Positions 1 through 8,421 are shown, numbered from the stretch's first letter. The stretch: 64,000 bases of DNA from Planomicrobium soli (GCF_003014655.1 NZ_PYAT01000001.1:372001-436000), one strand, 5' to 3'. Notes: a model not told the origin generated them from the letters alone. Numbers and translations: made by a program.

Positions 1-126
1 ATTCGTTTCGTGCGGAATCACTTCAAATGATAGCGTCTTATCGCCATTCACTTTCCGCTTCCGGTTCATTTTCGTAACCTTCGTCAATTGGTGCATTTCC
101 CCGTCAAGTTTCGTTATGGGTAACAC
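1..126 (-). CDS. Tail hub/endopeptidase-like minor structural protein, N-terminus (cut by window edge)
   Basis: The reading frame runs off the left edge. It would start at a GTG at 126 preceded by an AAAGGGG ribosome binding site. The 42 visible residues begin with LPITKLDG and contain NGDKTLSFEVIP, which resembles the N-terminal region of the phage minor structural protein/prophage tail endopeptidase family (Tal), the hub of siphovirus tail tips. Its place after Dit agrees, although an esterase gene lies between them. Only the N-terminus is visible, so no catalytic domain can be claimed. Confidence 0.6.
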   Translation of the reverse strand, partial: MLPITKLDGEMHQLTKVTKMNRKRKVNGDKTLSFEVIPHETN

Positions 127-150
127 TGCCGCACCCCTTTCTTCACATAG

Positions 151-177
151 AAAAAAGAGCGCCCAATCGGACGCCCT
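151..177 (-). terminator. Rho-independent terminator after the SGNH hydrolase gene
   Basis: On the - strand a 9-bp stem with two G-T wobbles and a GATT loop is followed by six T. It lies between the esterase stop codon (191) and the next tail gene start (126). It should reduce read-through into the tail hub gene. Confidence 0.75.
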
Positions 178-190
178 GTGATGTGTGTTG

Positions 191-1792
191 TTAGCTTGGA
201 GTCAAGCTCGTTTCGCCGGTATTCACGACCAAGGTGCTTGTCGTCGATGCTAGGTTGATCAGTTGCGTGCCAGGCGTTGCAATCTTATCGTTGAGTGGTG
301 CATACAGATCCAAACTCGTCTGTGTGTATTCGCCTTCTTGCAGCGTGCGGATTTGGCGCTCACTTAACCGCGTGCGATAAACTGCCAAATCCTTAAAGCT
401 CGCATTGTTCAATGTTAGATTTCCTGAACCGTCCCGACCTGATATCGTTACTTTCGACAAAATGGAGTTGACTTCCGTCCGTCTTAAAATTTCTATTCCG
501 TTTATATAAACGATGAATTCCTTTGTTTCAGCGTGATACGTAACCGCGATGCTGTACCAAGTATTCCAAGCAATTGTCTCAGGAACATCGACCTGTGTTG
601 TGATACCTCCTACATTGACATTAATGCGCCCTTGGACGTTCTGCGTTACAAACAAACGGTCCGTGCTGTTAAATGAGATGATTCCGGCCGCTTGTGTTGG
701 CTGCGCGTATTTCACACGCAAAAAGACCGTCCAATTAAGCGGTGGGTAGTCAGGAATGAAGAACATCGGCGTTTCCGTTGCTGCAACTGCGATATTAATA
801 TGCCCACTTCGTGTGCGTATCGGTTTCGCGTCTTGGAACGAAGCTTTCGCCAACAATGAAGGTGGGAACGAATCCCGAATCATCTGATGCCCTCTATCGT
901 TATAGTGCAAACTGTCAGCCATTAACGTGCTGATCCACAGGCCATTCGTTTCAGTCAAGTTGCCGAGCCAATCAATGCTGTGAATGCCCATGCGCTCAAA
1001 TTCCGAGTTCAGCTGCGCGGCGTGGTTGTAGTACATTGTGTTAAAGTTTCGCGTCGGCCCCTGACTCGCGAGAATCGGCGTCGCTCCGATCTGTTGGACC
1101 ATTCGAACGATCTTTAAGAGGTTTTTCCGAAACTGCTGATACACCGCAATCTTATCGCTCGCCGTATAAATCCCTTCATTTCCTAACGTTAGCTGGATAA
1201 TAACAAAATCTGGCTGCAACGGCGCAACGTCTCGATAAAACCGGCTTAATACGTCGGGCGTTTTATTCCCGCCGATTCCACGGATAATGACCTCATAATC
1301 AGGTCCAAGCCTCTCCGCGATCAATGTAAACCAGGCTTTTGTTCGATCCGTCGGCCCTGTTCCCTCGGACGAGGAGGAGCCGAGAAAAACGACGCGCTCT
1401 TTATACGCTTTAGGGACGGTTTTCGTTGCTCTTGGTAATCCGTTCAGATCGGCCGCGAGTTGTTGTCCCGACTCAGACCACCAGCGCCCTTGTGTAGTAG
1501 GCACGGATTCGATTTCGGCAACATCTTTCTTTTTTGCGCGTGTTAATATCTCGTCATTGGTTTGGTTCAAGTTTTGGTCGACTTTTTCGAACCGTGCATT
1601 CAAATTCGCTTCCTCGCCACGTGCCAGGACGATCTCTGGATTGCTGTTTCCGGCTTCCGCTACTACGGCATTAAAATCAAGTTCGATTTGTGCCAGTCGC
1701 GTAAATTCCTCTTCGATCATCGTCAGGTTCTCGTTCTCTTTGATGCGCTCTTCGGGACTTAACGAAACGCCTTTTCTGTTTAATTTAAACAC
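191..1792 (-). CDS. Tail-associated SGNH/GDSL hydrolase with C-terminal LamG-like domain
   Basis: A 533-residue protein. Residues 1-95 are helical and charged, like N-termini of phage baseplate or receptor-binding proteins. From about 133 it has an SGNH/GDSL esterase domain: the nucleophile-serine block VVFLGSSSSEG (about 133-143), the oxyanion Asn block LTLGNEG, and the catalytic Asp/His block DSLHYND (about 295-301). From about 330 the pattern (NWTVFLRVKY, WYSIAVTY, VYINGIE) is that of a LamG/concanavalin-like beta sandwich. It probably deacetylates or de-esterifies cell-surface glycopolymers during adsorption. It sits between Dit and the tail hub gene, an unusual place. Family assignment is strong; the substrate is inferred. 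Confidence 0.8.
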   Translation of the reverse strand: MFKLNRKGVSLSPEERIKENENLTMIEEEFTRLAQIELDFNAVVAEAGNSNPEIVLARGEEANLNARFEKVDQNLNQTNDEILTRAKKKDVAEIESVPTTQGRWWSESGQQLAADLNGLPRATKTVPKAYKERVVFLGSSSSEGTGPTDRTKAWFTLIAERLGPDYEVIIRGIGGNKTPDVLSRFYRDVAPLQPDFVIIQLTLGNEGIYTASDKIAVYQQFRKNLLKIVRMVQQIGATPILASQGPTRNFNTMYYNHAAQLNSEFERMGIHSIDWLGNLTETNGLWISTLMADSLHYNDRGHQMIRDSFPPSLLAKASFQDAKPIRTRSGHINIAVAATETPMFFIPDYPPLNWTVFLRVKYAQPTQAAGIISFNSTDRLFVTQNVQGRINVNVGGITTQVDVPETIAWNTWYSIAVTYHAETKEFIVYINGIEILRRTEVNSILSKVTISGRDGSGNLTLNNASFKDLAVYRTRLSERQIRTLQEGEYTQTSLDLYAPLNDKIATPGTQLINLASTTSTLVVNTGETSLTPS

Positions 1793-1807
1793 TGTACAGT
1801 CCCCCTT

Positions 1808-2623
1808 CTATAGATACAAAAAAGGAAACTCGAAAGAAATCTCGAATCCCCCTGTTATGCCTTCGATTTTAAATTGGTTGATGCCTGGTGCGATGGAAAT
1901 TAGCGCCAAGTTGGTGTTTTTTACAATGTTGAGACCGTTCCGTCTCGCCTGTACGCCATCCACAGTGATGATGTCGCCAGATTGGAAAAACCCTTTATAC
2001 TGCCACATTTCGCCAGTGGTCGAGTTCGTGATGCGTAGGTCACTGGCTGTTGCTGTGGAAGACGTCAGTTTGATGATTAGCTTTGATTCCCTCGGATCCA
2101 CTTCCAAGTTACCGGCGTTGTAGATGGAGAAAGTTGCGGTATTGTGAACATACTTTTGCTTGGCCACATCTCCTTCCAATCCCATGCCATATGCCCAGAT
2201 GCCGGATTCCGATGTAAACGGATTGAGCGTGGTACCGATGGATTCAGCGTGCGGTCTTGCAGAGTAAAGCGTCACCGCCACTTCCGCAAACTTGCCATTG
2301 ATTCGTTCGATGTCAACTTCCTGAACACTTACATGCCAGCGTATGCCTGGAACGTGTTGATCTACCGCCCATATATCCTTAATTGGATCCAGCGCCGCAA
2401 ACAACTCATTCCGCAGCAGTTTATAATCCAGGAAATCGTATGCCTGGTACTGCAGCCGCGTATTAATCAACCGACTGTTCCGGGTCTTACCCAATACAAT
2501 ATCTCCATGCCACACATTTTCCGTATGCGGTTCAGCCTCAGGAGGTTGAGGTGTAAACTCCAACCACCTGACACCGCGCAACTTAATTTCCTTCATGTTC
2601 GAATCGTATAGTTTAACGCTCAC
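1808..2623 (-). CDS. Distal tail protein (Dit-like siphovirus tail component)
   Basis: A 271-residue protein directly after the tape measure gene; its GTG start shares one base with that gene's TAG stop (TAGTG). The N-terminal part (RGVRWLEF, then NSRLINTRLQYQAYDFLDYKLLRNELFAAL across about 15-95) fits the siphovirus tail component family that forms the hexameric ring between tube and tip. The C-terminal half, with the GDIITVDG strand pattern, fits the Dit galectin-like domain. Order TMP-Dit-tip is standard for SPP1- and TP901-like phages. Confidence 0.8.
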   Translation of the reverse strand: MSVKLYDSNMKEIKLRGVRWLEFTPQPPEAEPHTENVWHGDIVLGKTRNSRLINTRLQYQAYDFLDYKLLRNELFAALDPIKDIWAVDQHVPGIRWHVSVQEVDIERINGKFAEVAVTLYSARPHAESIGTTLNPFTSESGIWAYGMGLEGDVAKQKYVHNTATFSIYNAGNLEVDPRESKLIIKLTSSTATASDLRITNSTTGEMWQYKGFFQSGDIITVDGVQARRNGLNIVKNTNLALISIAPGINQFKIEGITGGFEISFEFPFLYL

Positions 2624-4764
2624 TACCTCACCCCTCTAAGAAATGCTGAATTGACTGCCGCTGCTCCAAAAAGTTGTTGGTTGATATCAATCGTTTCTTC
2701 AGCGATGATTCGACCGTTTAACGGAAGCTGGACAACGATTGGCGGGAAGTTTTGTTCTCGGATTGGTACCGTGGCTGCATCGGGTTTTCTATTGATCCCC
2801 TTAACCAAGCTCATGCTTGCCGCTTTGTTCGGGTACAAATCCAACTCAGGAATAGCCGCCTGCGCCATACTATGGGCCGCTTTGTTGATGCCTGTCGTAC
2901 TGTCTTCCATTCCGTTTTCCAAACCTTCGCCGGTCCATTCACCAAATTGATGCATCAACTTGGACGGCGAGGCAATTTTCAATAATTTTTTAATCGGCGC
3001 TGGAATATTGTCGTTAACGAGTGATTTAACGGTAGAGAGTAGATTGCCCGCCATTCCTTTGATTCCGTTAATCAACCCTTGAATCATTTGTCGGCCAATC
3101 GTAGCTAAGTTAATGCCTCGTAAGAAGGACATAATCCCGTCTATGGTTTGCTTGACCGTATCTCTGGCTGAATTCATTTTTTCACGAACACTAGAAACCA
3201 ATTCCTGAAATTTTGAACGAGCCGTTGAAACGATTCTGCCAAAAGTTGAAGTTAAAAACGTTTTTATTGCACTCCAAATTTGAGAAATCAGCTGGCTCGA
3301 TGCCTGCATCTGAGACGCAATGGCCGAACGCATGGCGCCAAAGTCACCAGTAACCAAGCCTTTCAAAAATGCTAGCGTATTTTGGAAGGTCGATTGGATA
3401 AATCTTAGAATTGACGTAATGACAGTCACTGCCATTTGCATATAATTTTGCATCGTATTTTTAATGAAAGTGAATCCTGCGAGCACCACTCTCTTGATCC
3501 CCTCGGTGTTAACGCCAAATTTCTGGAACAACTGATCAAGTTTCGCTTTAACCGTATCCCAATTTTTATAAAGCAGGATACCAGCAGCCACCAGTAAACC
3601 TATTGCTACTACGACCAAACCGATTGGATTTGCCAGCATCGCCAAGTTCATGGCCACCTGAGCCGTTGTCACCATCAGCATAATTGCTCGGTATGCAGCC
3701 ATTGCTCCAGTAATCACTTGATATGCAATAGCACCTGCCGCAATACCCGCGAGTATCGGACCAAGGATATTCCAATGCTCAATCACCCATTGCGTCATAC
3801 TGGCAAGCATTTCGCCCGCTTTACGGATGCCTTCACCAATAGCCTCAAACGCGGAAACAAAACCCTCTTTCACTGCATCAATCTTTTCTTGATTCGTAGC
3901 CGCCCATTCCTGGACTTTTGCGGCCATATCTCCCAGTGAGTCAACGACTTTCAAAATCCACTCAACAATTTTCCGACCGAAATCTGCGATTACAGGAATC
4001 ATCCGTTCAAATGCCGGCAGTAACACATTTGTTAGAACGGGAGCGACTGCAGCTCCAATGTTCATAGCAAATGCGCTCATCATCGTTTTCAAGTTTTCCA
4101 TCCCAATCCGAAAGTTATTGGCGTCATTTAAGGCATCTTCACTCATAACGGCCCCAAGTTCATGCGCTTGATTTTTCGCATCTGCCATACCATCAGCGCC
4201 TAATGCAACGATTGGCGCTAAGTCTTGCCATGCTCCACCGAATAGGTCTGTACCGAGGCGTGCTCGTTCTGCTGGATCTTCAATGCCGGCTAATGCTTCA
4301 GTAAGCATTGTCATTCGGTATTCCGGAGATGCTGCGTTCAGTTGGTCATAAGTGACACCTAAGCCCTTTAACGCTTCCGACCCTTTACCGGTACCAGTTT
4401 CCAAGATGTTCATTTGCTTGGTCAGTTTACTGGACGCTTTCGTCATTGTCTCAGTATCTACACCGGCAACTTTCGCCACCTGATTCCATTCTTGTATCGA
4501 TGTTGTGCTCATGCCTGTTATTGCATTCAAATCTAATATGCGGTCCGCATGATCTCCCGCTTTTCCTGCCATGGTAAAGAGAGCAGCGCCTGCACCAACA
4601 GCGGAAGCTCCGACAGCAGCGGCTCCGATGGCTACAACTTTGCCCATCTTGCCGAACATACTACCGGTCTTTTCTGCTTTGCCGTCGACTTGATCAAGGC
4701 CTTTGGAAGCTTCATCTTTTAAATCTATGGTTCCGAACAAGTGAAACAGTTCTATGATTTCCAC
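2623..4764 (-). CDS. Tail tape measure protein
   Basis: 713 residues, short for the family, predicting a short tail tube. The N-terminal 200 residues hold the TP901-type tape measure core (DLKDEASKGLDQVDGKAEKTG, an Ala/Gly-rich hydrophobic segment at about 45-65, then VDTETMTKASSKL). The middle has several hydrophobic helices at about 330-400 (ILGPILAGIAAGAIAY, IGLVVVAIGLLVAAGILL). The C-terminal part has repeated amphipathic helices and the IPAPIKKLLKIASPSKLMHQFG motif common near tape measure C-termini. It follows the tail chaperone genes, as expected. Confidence 0.9.
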   Translation of the reverse strand: MEIIELFHLFGTIDLKDEASKGLDQVDGKAEKTGSMFGKMGKVVAIGAAAVGASAVGAGAALFTMAGKAGDHADRILDLNAITGMSTTSIQEWNQVAKVAGVDTETMTKASSKLTKQMNILETGTGKGSEALKGLGVTYDQLNAASPEYRMTMLTEALAGIEDPAERARLGTDLFGGAWQDLAPIVALGADGMADAKNQAHELGAVMSEDALNDANNFRIGMENLKTMMSAFAMNIGAAVAPVLTNVLLPAFERMIPVIADFGRKIVEWILKVVDSLGDMAAKVQEWAATNQEKIDAVKEGFVSAFEAIGEGIRKAGEMLASMTQWVIEHWNILGPILAGIAAGAIAYQVITGAMAAYRAIMLMVTTAQVAMNLAMLANPIGLVVVAIGLLVAAGILLYKNWDTVKAKLDQLFQKFGVNTEGIKRVVLAGFTFIKNTMQNYMQMAVTVITSILRFIQSTFQNTLAFLKGLVTGDFGAMRSAIASQMQASSQLISQIWSAIKTFLTSTFGRIVSTARSKFQELVSSVREKMNSARDTVKQTIDGIMSFLRGINLATIGRQMIQGLINGIKGMAGNLLSTVKSLVNDNIPAPIKKLLKIASPSKLMHQFGEWTGEGLENGMEDSTTGINKAAHSMAQAAIPELDLYPNKAASMSLVKGINRKPDAATVPIREQNFPPIVVQLPLNGRIIAEETIDINQQLFGAAAVNSAFLRGVR

Positions 4765-4783
4765 CTCCTTTTTAAGACAAAAT

Positions 4784-4806
4784 AAAAAAACGCCTTATTA
4801 GGCGCC
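4784..4806 (-). terminator. Short terminator overlapping the end of the tail chaperone extension
   Basis: A roughly 6-bp GC stem with an AATA loop followed by seven T on the - strand. The stop codon of the frameshift extension (4798) lies inside the hairpin. It sits just before the tape measure gene, so it probably attenuates rather than fully stops late transcription. Confidence 0.6.
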
Positions 4807-5112
4807 CCGTTTTTTCATCGATTTCAGTATATTGTTCGAGTCCTTGATGATTTCTTCTTCAGATCGTTTCGTGTGCTTTTGCTTGCGGGCATTCAACTTG
4901 AATTGCTCAAAGCTAACAAAACTGTCCTTATCCATTTGCGGATAAACAGACAGCCACATTTCCCATAATTTTTCGTCCTGGTACTTCTCCATTGCCTTCA
5001 CGTAGAGGCCAGATGCAATGGAAAAGGGCAGGTTCATTACATAGTCACTATTTGGATAGCGTGTGAGGATAAAGTCTAGGGCTGTTGATTCATCGATTCG
5101 GAAACTAAGGAA
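4798..5112 (-). CDS. Tail assembly chaperone, C-terminal part made by -1 frameshift (gpGT-like)
   Basis: This frame is open from the T8 slip site at 5111-5118 down to 4798. After slippage it reads on as FLSFRIDESTALDFILTRYPN, through MNLPFSIASGLYVKAMEKY to YPQMDKDSFVSFEQFK. That is the usual pattern of the downstream half of phage tail assembly chaperones. An ATG at 5037 exists, but the conserved sequence clearly starts upstream of it, so the fused product is the better model. It would cover the tape measure protein during tail assembly. Confidence 0.7.
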   Translation of the reverse strand, partial: FLSFRIDESTALDFILTRYPNSDYVMNLPFSIASGLYVKAMEKYQDEKLWEMWLSVYPQMDKDSFVSFEQFKLNARKQKHTKRSEEEIIKDSNNILKSMKKRGA

Positions 5113-5396
5113 AAAAAACTTTGGAGATCTGGCATTTCTTTTAATTCTTTAATCAATTCCAACGTTTCTTTCATGGTGTATTTCTCAATCACGGCCGGCT
5201 TGACGCCTTTTAAGTCTGCAAAAAACTTGGTTACTTCTGTTTCTGCTTCTCCGATATTTTCAATGAAAGCTTGGAAGAACGCTGTTCCCATTTGTTCCAT
5301 CGTCATGCCTTCTTTGTACTCAAAACGAATCTGCATTTTCTTTAAAATTCTTGATACAGCAAATACATCTTTCCAGCTTAATTCTCTCATCACCAA
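5076..5396 (-). CDS. Tail assembly chaperone (gpG-like)
   Basis: 106 residues, between the major tail protein and the tape measure gene, the conserved position of the tail assembly chaperone. It is mostly helical (WKDVFAVSRILKKM, MEQMGTAFFQAFIENIGEA), like the chaperone N-terminal domain. Near its end lies the run AGT TTT TTT TCC, a T-TTT-TTT slippery heptamer in frame. Unslipped ribosomes stop at 5076; slipped ones continue to 4798. Confidence 0.7.
   Translation of the reverse strand: MVMRELSWKDVFAVSRILKKMQIRFEYKEGMTMEQMGTAFFQAFIENIGEAETEVTKFFADLKGVKPAVIEKYTMKETLELIKELKEMPDLQSFFSLVSESMNQQP
5111..5119 (-). other. Candidate programmed -1 frameshift site (T8)
   Basis: Eight consecutive T on the - strand contain the in-frame heptamer T TTT TTT, near the end of the gpG-like frame. 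Moving back one base joins it to a long open frame with chaperone-like sequence. Frameshifting at this gene is a well-known conserved feature of tailed phages. Confidence 0.65.
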
Positions 5397-5403
5397 TTCC
5401 TCC

Positions 5404-5430
5404 TAAAATAAAGCGCCCCTGAAGACGCTT
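5404..5430 (-). terminator. Short hairpin terminator after the major tail protein gene
   Basis: A 7-bp stem (AAGCGTC with GGGCGCTT, one wobble) followed by TATTTT on the - strand, between the tail tube gene stop (5442) and the tail chaperone start. It probably lowers expression of downstream genes relative to the tube protein, which is needed in many copies. Confidence 0.6.
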
Positions 5431-5441
5431 GTTGGTTGTGT

Positions 5442-6026
5442 TTATGCTTCTAATGGCCAGTAGATGGTATAAGGTGAGTTAACGTTTCCTTCAGCGTCAG
5501 CGTCATAGTGAGCTCCTAGGTTTAATGCGATAGTCGCTTCTCCTTCGTCTTCTGTCGGCAATGTGAAACCTTCCATGGAAAGAACGTTATGGAGCACGAT
5601 GATAACTGGCTTATTACTTCCTGTTAATCGTGCAACGAGGGCAATGGAATCGGTGTAGTCTTCTAGATTGATAAAGCCTTTACCAGTAATTTCACGATAG
5701 CCTTCAATATTCGAGAGTTTATTGACGGATCCTGCGATTGCCAATGCTACGTTGTCAGCAGTCAATTCTTTCAGGTTAACCGTTAAGTTGGCATTTTCAC
5801 GCACTAGGATTGTGTTGCCTTTCGTGCGGCCTTTTACGCCATCCACTTCAACTTCGCGTGTCTCCTGTTCAAGAGCAAATTCATTTCCTCCGTTTGTTGC
5901 GCCGAGCAATTCTCCGGATGCTTCGCCGGTCGCTTCGTCAAACGTTAAGTTTTTGTATACAGCACCAGCATCCATCAAGTAACGCTCAGCCGTCTTATTC
6001 GTATAGCCGGATGTTTTAATTACCAT
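5442..6026 (-). CDS. Major tail (tube) protein
   Basis: About 194 residues from the ATG at 6026, which overlaps the preceding TGA (TGATG). The order gp10-like, tail completion, this gene, chaperone marks it as the tube subunit. The sequence suits the TP901-1/phi13-type family: N-terminal TKNL-like segment DAGAVYKNLTFDEATGE, the EVEVDGVKGRTKGNTILV beta strands, and the C-terminal SMEGFTLPTEDEGEATIALNLGAHY strand pair typical of tube domains. A terminator directly follows it. Confidence 0.8.
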   Translation of the reverse strand: MVIKTSGYTNKTAERYLMDAGAVYKNLTFDEATGEASGELLGATNGGNEFALEQETREVEVDGVKGRTKGNTILVRENANLTVNLKELTADNVALAIAGSVNKLSNIEGYREITGKGFINLEDYTDSIALVARLTGSNKPVIIVLHNVLSMEGFTLPTEDEGEATIALNLGAHYDADAEGNVNSPYTIYWPLEA

Positions 6027-6409
6027 CAATAATCAATCCTCTCTTCTCGTTTTACTAAATAACGCAATTCTCTGCGTCTGATATTTTTATCTGAATCCGG
6101 AATCATGCCTTGCCCAATCTTCTGGAATTCCAACCACTGATCAGCGTCCAAATGCATATGATTCCGGAGCAACCGGTCAAGTTCTGTCCACTTTTCTTCT
6201 AGATGCGTCGTATCCCGTTCGCCCAGATAAGACCACAACGTTACTTCTAAAATGAGATCGTCGCGATATTTCGTAGAGGAACCAGGCGGCAGCTTGAATA
6301 CAATATAGTCATTAGCAAATGACTCTGAATCTTTTTCTTCAAAATACACGGGCCAATCTGCTTCTAACTTTTCGAAAATCACTTTGAAGACTTCAATCAC
6401 ATGCGCCAC
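6026..6409 (-). CDS. Tail completion / neck protein
   Basis: 127 residues between the gp10-like protein and the tail tube gene. The pattern (KVIFEKLEADWPVYFEE, YIVFKLPPGSSTKYRDDLILEVTLW, then the helical LEEKWTELDRLLRNHMH) is that of small head-tail joining/tail terminator proteins such as the SPP1 gp17 and DUF3168-type families. Function is mainly inferred from position. It overlaps the genes on both sides. Confidence 0.6.
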   Translation of the reverse strand: MAHVIEVFKVIFEKLEADWPVYFEEKDSESFANDYIVFKLPPGSSTKYRDDLILEVTLWSYLGERDTTHLEEKWTELDRLLRNHMHLDADQWLEFQKIGQGMIPDSDKNIRRRELRYLVKREERIDY

Positions 6410-6714
6410 GCTCCTTTAACGAGCTCCTGGATGCGCCCAGCATTTGATTCGACAGACGGCTGCAAGGCAGGTTGGGCTGGCATTTGGGATGTGCCTTTCT
6501 CAAGGTAAATTGCATACTCCACACCATTTCCAATCGTGACTGCTGTTCCGTCGACGCGGTATCCCCATGCGTCACGATAGTTTCCGGTATCAACTGCTGA
6601 CCTCGCCTTCGTTTCACCCTCAACGAATGTTCCGATAGCGGTTAAGGCACCCAGTTGGCTAGCTTTTAATGCACCATCCACTGCCTTGCGATTGGACTTG
6701 TAATTGCTTGCCAT
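6397..6714 (-). CDS. HK97 gp10-like head-tail joining protein
   Basis: 105 residues from an ATG at 6714 that overlaps the adaptor stop (TGATG) and has a GAGAGGACGG binding site; a longer in-frame start at 6735 is less likely. It contains RSAVDTGNYRDAWGYRV and VEYAIYLEKGTSQMPAQPALQPS, the characteristic HK97-gp10 family pattern (DTG..R... then E.GTS.M.A.P...P). The family sits at the neck and links capsid to tail. Confidence 0.8.
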   Translation of the reverse strand: MASNYKSNRKAVDGALKASQLGALTAIGTFVEGETKARSAVDTGNYRDAWGYRVDGTAVTIGNGVEYAIYLEKGTSQMPAQPALQPSVESNAGRIQELVKGAWRM

Positions 6715-7016
6715 CAGTTCACCGTCCTCTCCCATAGCAAGTTAATTTCTAACTGACGGTTTAGGTTCATCGGATTGTCGACGAAAGTGACACGGTATTG
6801 TTCACCGTTGTCAATAACACGATCACCGCGCTTAATATCCACAATGTCGAATAGAATCATGATGTGTGACGATGAACGGTCCAGTGCATCCGCAGCCATG
6901 ACTTCATTACCGGCAAGCATATCGATTACTCCATCGACTTTAAGATGCTGCGTCCATGTGGAAGCTGTGCCACCGAATCCATTGCTTGTCGTCGTTTGAC
7001 GCTGCACCACTACCAT
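6714..7016 (-). CDS. Head-tail adaptor (head closure) protein
   Basis: 100 residues of the phage head-tail joining family: GFGGTASTWTQHLKVDGVIDML at the N-terminus, then HIMILFDIVDIKRGDRVIDNGEQYRVTFVDNPMNLN, the conserved strand-turn of SPP1 gp16-like stoppers. It overlaps the connector gene by 7 bases and the gp10-like gene through TGATG, so translation is coupled. Confidence 0.8.
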   Translation of the reverse strand: MVVVQRQTTTSNGFGGTASTWTQHLKVDGVIDMLAGNEVMAADALDRSSSHIMILFDIVDIKRGDRVIDNGEQYRVTFVDNPMNLNRQLEINLLWERTVN

Positions 7017-7318
7017 GACAAGCGCCTCTTCAATCCGAAGAATACATCTGCCGGATAATCTTGCGCAAAGCCTTGTGAGTGCCGTGAAAGACCTTCTGAA
7101 GACAGCCCTGTTTTACGGTTCAAGTCAAATTCGACCATCTTTTTTATATTCTTGCGATACGACAACGGCAGGCCATCGCGGTAACTGTTATTGCAGTATT
7201 CACGAATGGTGTTTTCGGCCTCCTCGATTAAATCTTGAAGCCGAACATCTGGTACGTTAGCTGGTATATCCGACACGCGGCGCAGATACTCCACATCCAT
7301 GATTGGTGCGTATGCCAT
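7010..7318 (-). CDS. Head-tail connector protein (gp15-like)
   Basis: 102 residues: VEYLRRVSDIPANVPDVRLQDLIEEAENTIREYCNN is the helical pattern of the phage gp6/gp15-like connector family, which binds under the portal. The C-terminus GLSSEGLSRHSQGFAQDYPADVFFGLKRRL (about 72-102) also fits. It is the first of four overlapping neck genes. Confidence 0.75.
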   Translation of the reverse strand: MAYAPIMDVEYLRRVSDIPANVPDVRLQDLIEEAENTIREYCNNSYRDGLPLSYRKNIKKMVEFDLNRKTGLSSEGLSRHSQGFAQDYPADVFFGLKRRLSW

Positions 7319-7320
7319 AA

Positions 7321-7566
7321 TTACTCACCGCCTAACGCTTTAAGTAGTTCATCTTTCTTCATGGACGAATAGCCTTCAATGTTTTGCTCTTTGGCCATTT
7401 CTTTCAAATCGGCTACCACGTAATCGCTTAACGGTTTCCCTTCAGACGCTTGTCCTTCGGCGTTGATGTTTTCGGCTGGCCCTTGAGTTTCCGATTCGCT
7501 TTTAATCTCATGTCCTTTGGTGTTCCTTTGCTTGGTTTTCCCATCACGATACCTCCTGAGTAACAT
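7321..7566 (-). CDS. Small protein with C-terminal Rho-N/HeH-like motif
   Basis: 81 residues; ATG at 7566 with a GAGGAGG binding site. The N-terminal 45 residues are charged and low complexity (KTKQRNTKGHEIKSESETQ). The C-terminus DYVVADLKEMAKEQNIEGYSSMKKDELLKAL is a helix-extended-helix/Rho N-terminal-like motif often found in small head proteins next to the major capsid gene. Exact role unknown. Confidence 0.6.
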   Translation of the reverse strand: MLLRRYRDGKTKQRNTKGHEIKSESETQGPAENINAEGQASEGKPLSDYVVADLKEMAKEQNIEGYSSMKKDELLKALGGE

Positions 7567-7586
7567 TGTTCATCCCTCCTCAGATA

Positions 7587-7613
7587 TAAAAAAGAGAGGA
7601 CTTAGCCCCTCTT
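7587..7613 (-). terminator. Terminator after the major capsid gene
   Basis: On the - strand a GC-containing stem (AGAGG with CCTCT, short loop) followed by six T, overlapping the capsid stop codon at 7612. It fits the need for excess capsid protein over connectors. Confidence 0.65.
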
Positions 7614-8421
7614 ATGCTCCTGCTACAACGATTTTCACTGCTTTTGACTCATCGTACAAGTGAATTCCGTAATGTTGATCCGCTGTGAATACAGTTGTTT
7701 TGTGAATGATGTCGCGGTCTGTCTCAATTTCCACGTCTCGTTTCAAATAAAGACCAAGAGCGCCCTGTTTAACTAAGTAAGCTGTTCCCTGTTCAACTTT
7801 ACGTGAACGGATAACTTGCGCACCTAACACCGCGCCGAATGCACCCGATACTAACATTTGGTCTCCTAGGTCAGAAGCGCGCTCCCATTGTCCTGCTGCG
7901 TCTGCACGCAATGCTGCTGCGTCAGTTGGGTGGATAATCAAAACCATTGAAGACTGATCTTCGTCATTGAAGATAGTCTGCGCCGCATCGATTGTTTCCA
8001 CACTAAACTCAGTTCCAGCAGTGTAAGCTAAAGAAGTTGTGTCCAACGCTTCAAGCGCATCGTTATCAACTTTGTTTGCAATCGCCATACGCAATTGGTT
8101 AGTAGTTTCACCTACTGGATCGCCGTAACCCGAAAGAACGGATTCATCTGTTAATTCTGCACCTTTACCGACTTTTTTGATTGAGAATTCATCTGTAGCC
8201 GTTGTCAATAGTTCAAGGTCGATCGGTGCACCTTCTGCAACGTCTTTCGCATCGCCAATATAGTTGAAACGCGGCACTGTGATTGTCGAGCCTGGTTGTC
8301 CAACCAACGTACGGTCTACCGTTGCTAGTGGTGCGAATCTGATAGCGTCCTGTAGTGTTGCTGAGATAATATTAGCCATTACTTGAGGGTCAATAAGATT
8401 TGCTAATTTAGTTTGTACCAT
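7612..8421 (-). CDS. Major capsid protein (N4-gp56/HK97-fold type)
   Basis: 269 residues, after the scaffold gene and before the connector genes. The pattern LIDPQVMANIISATLQDAIRFAPLATVDRTLVGQPGSTITVPRFNYIGDAKDVAEGAPI (about 8-66) is typical of N4-gp56-type major capsid proteins with the HK97 fold, as are MVLIIHPTDAAALRAD and the C-terminal DIIHKTTVFTADQHYGIHL. No protease gene is seen between portal and capsid; the separate GP20-type scaffold is consistent with that. Confidence 0.85.
   Translation of the reverse strand: MVQTKLANLIDPQVMANIISATLQDAIRFAPLATVDRTLVGQPGSTITVPRFNYIGDAKDVAEGAPIDLELLTTATDEFSIKKVGKGAELTDESVLSGYGDPVGETTNQLRMAIANKVDNDALEALDTTSLAYTAGTEFSVETIDAAQTIFNDEDQSSMVLIIHPTDAAALRADAAGQWERASDLGDQMLVSGAFGAVLGAQVIRSRKVEQGTAYLVKQGALGLYLKRDVEIETDRDIIHKTTVFTADQHYGIHLYDESKAVKIVVAGA

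Noticed and set aside
191-2623. Diversity-generating retroelement at the tail tip
   Set aside because: No reverse transcriptase gene or repeated template/variable pair seen in the window.
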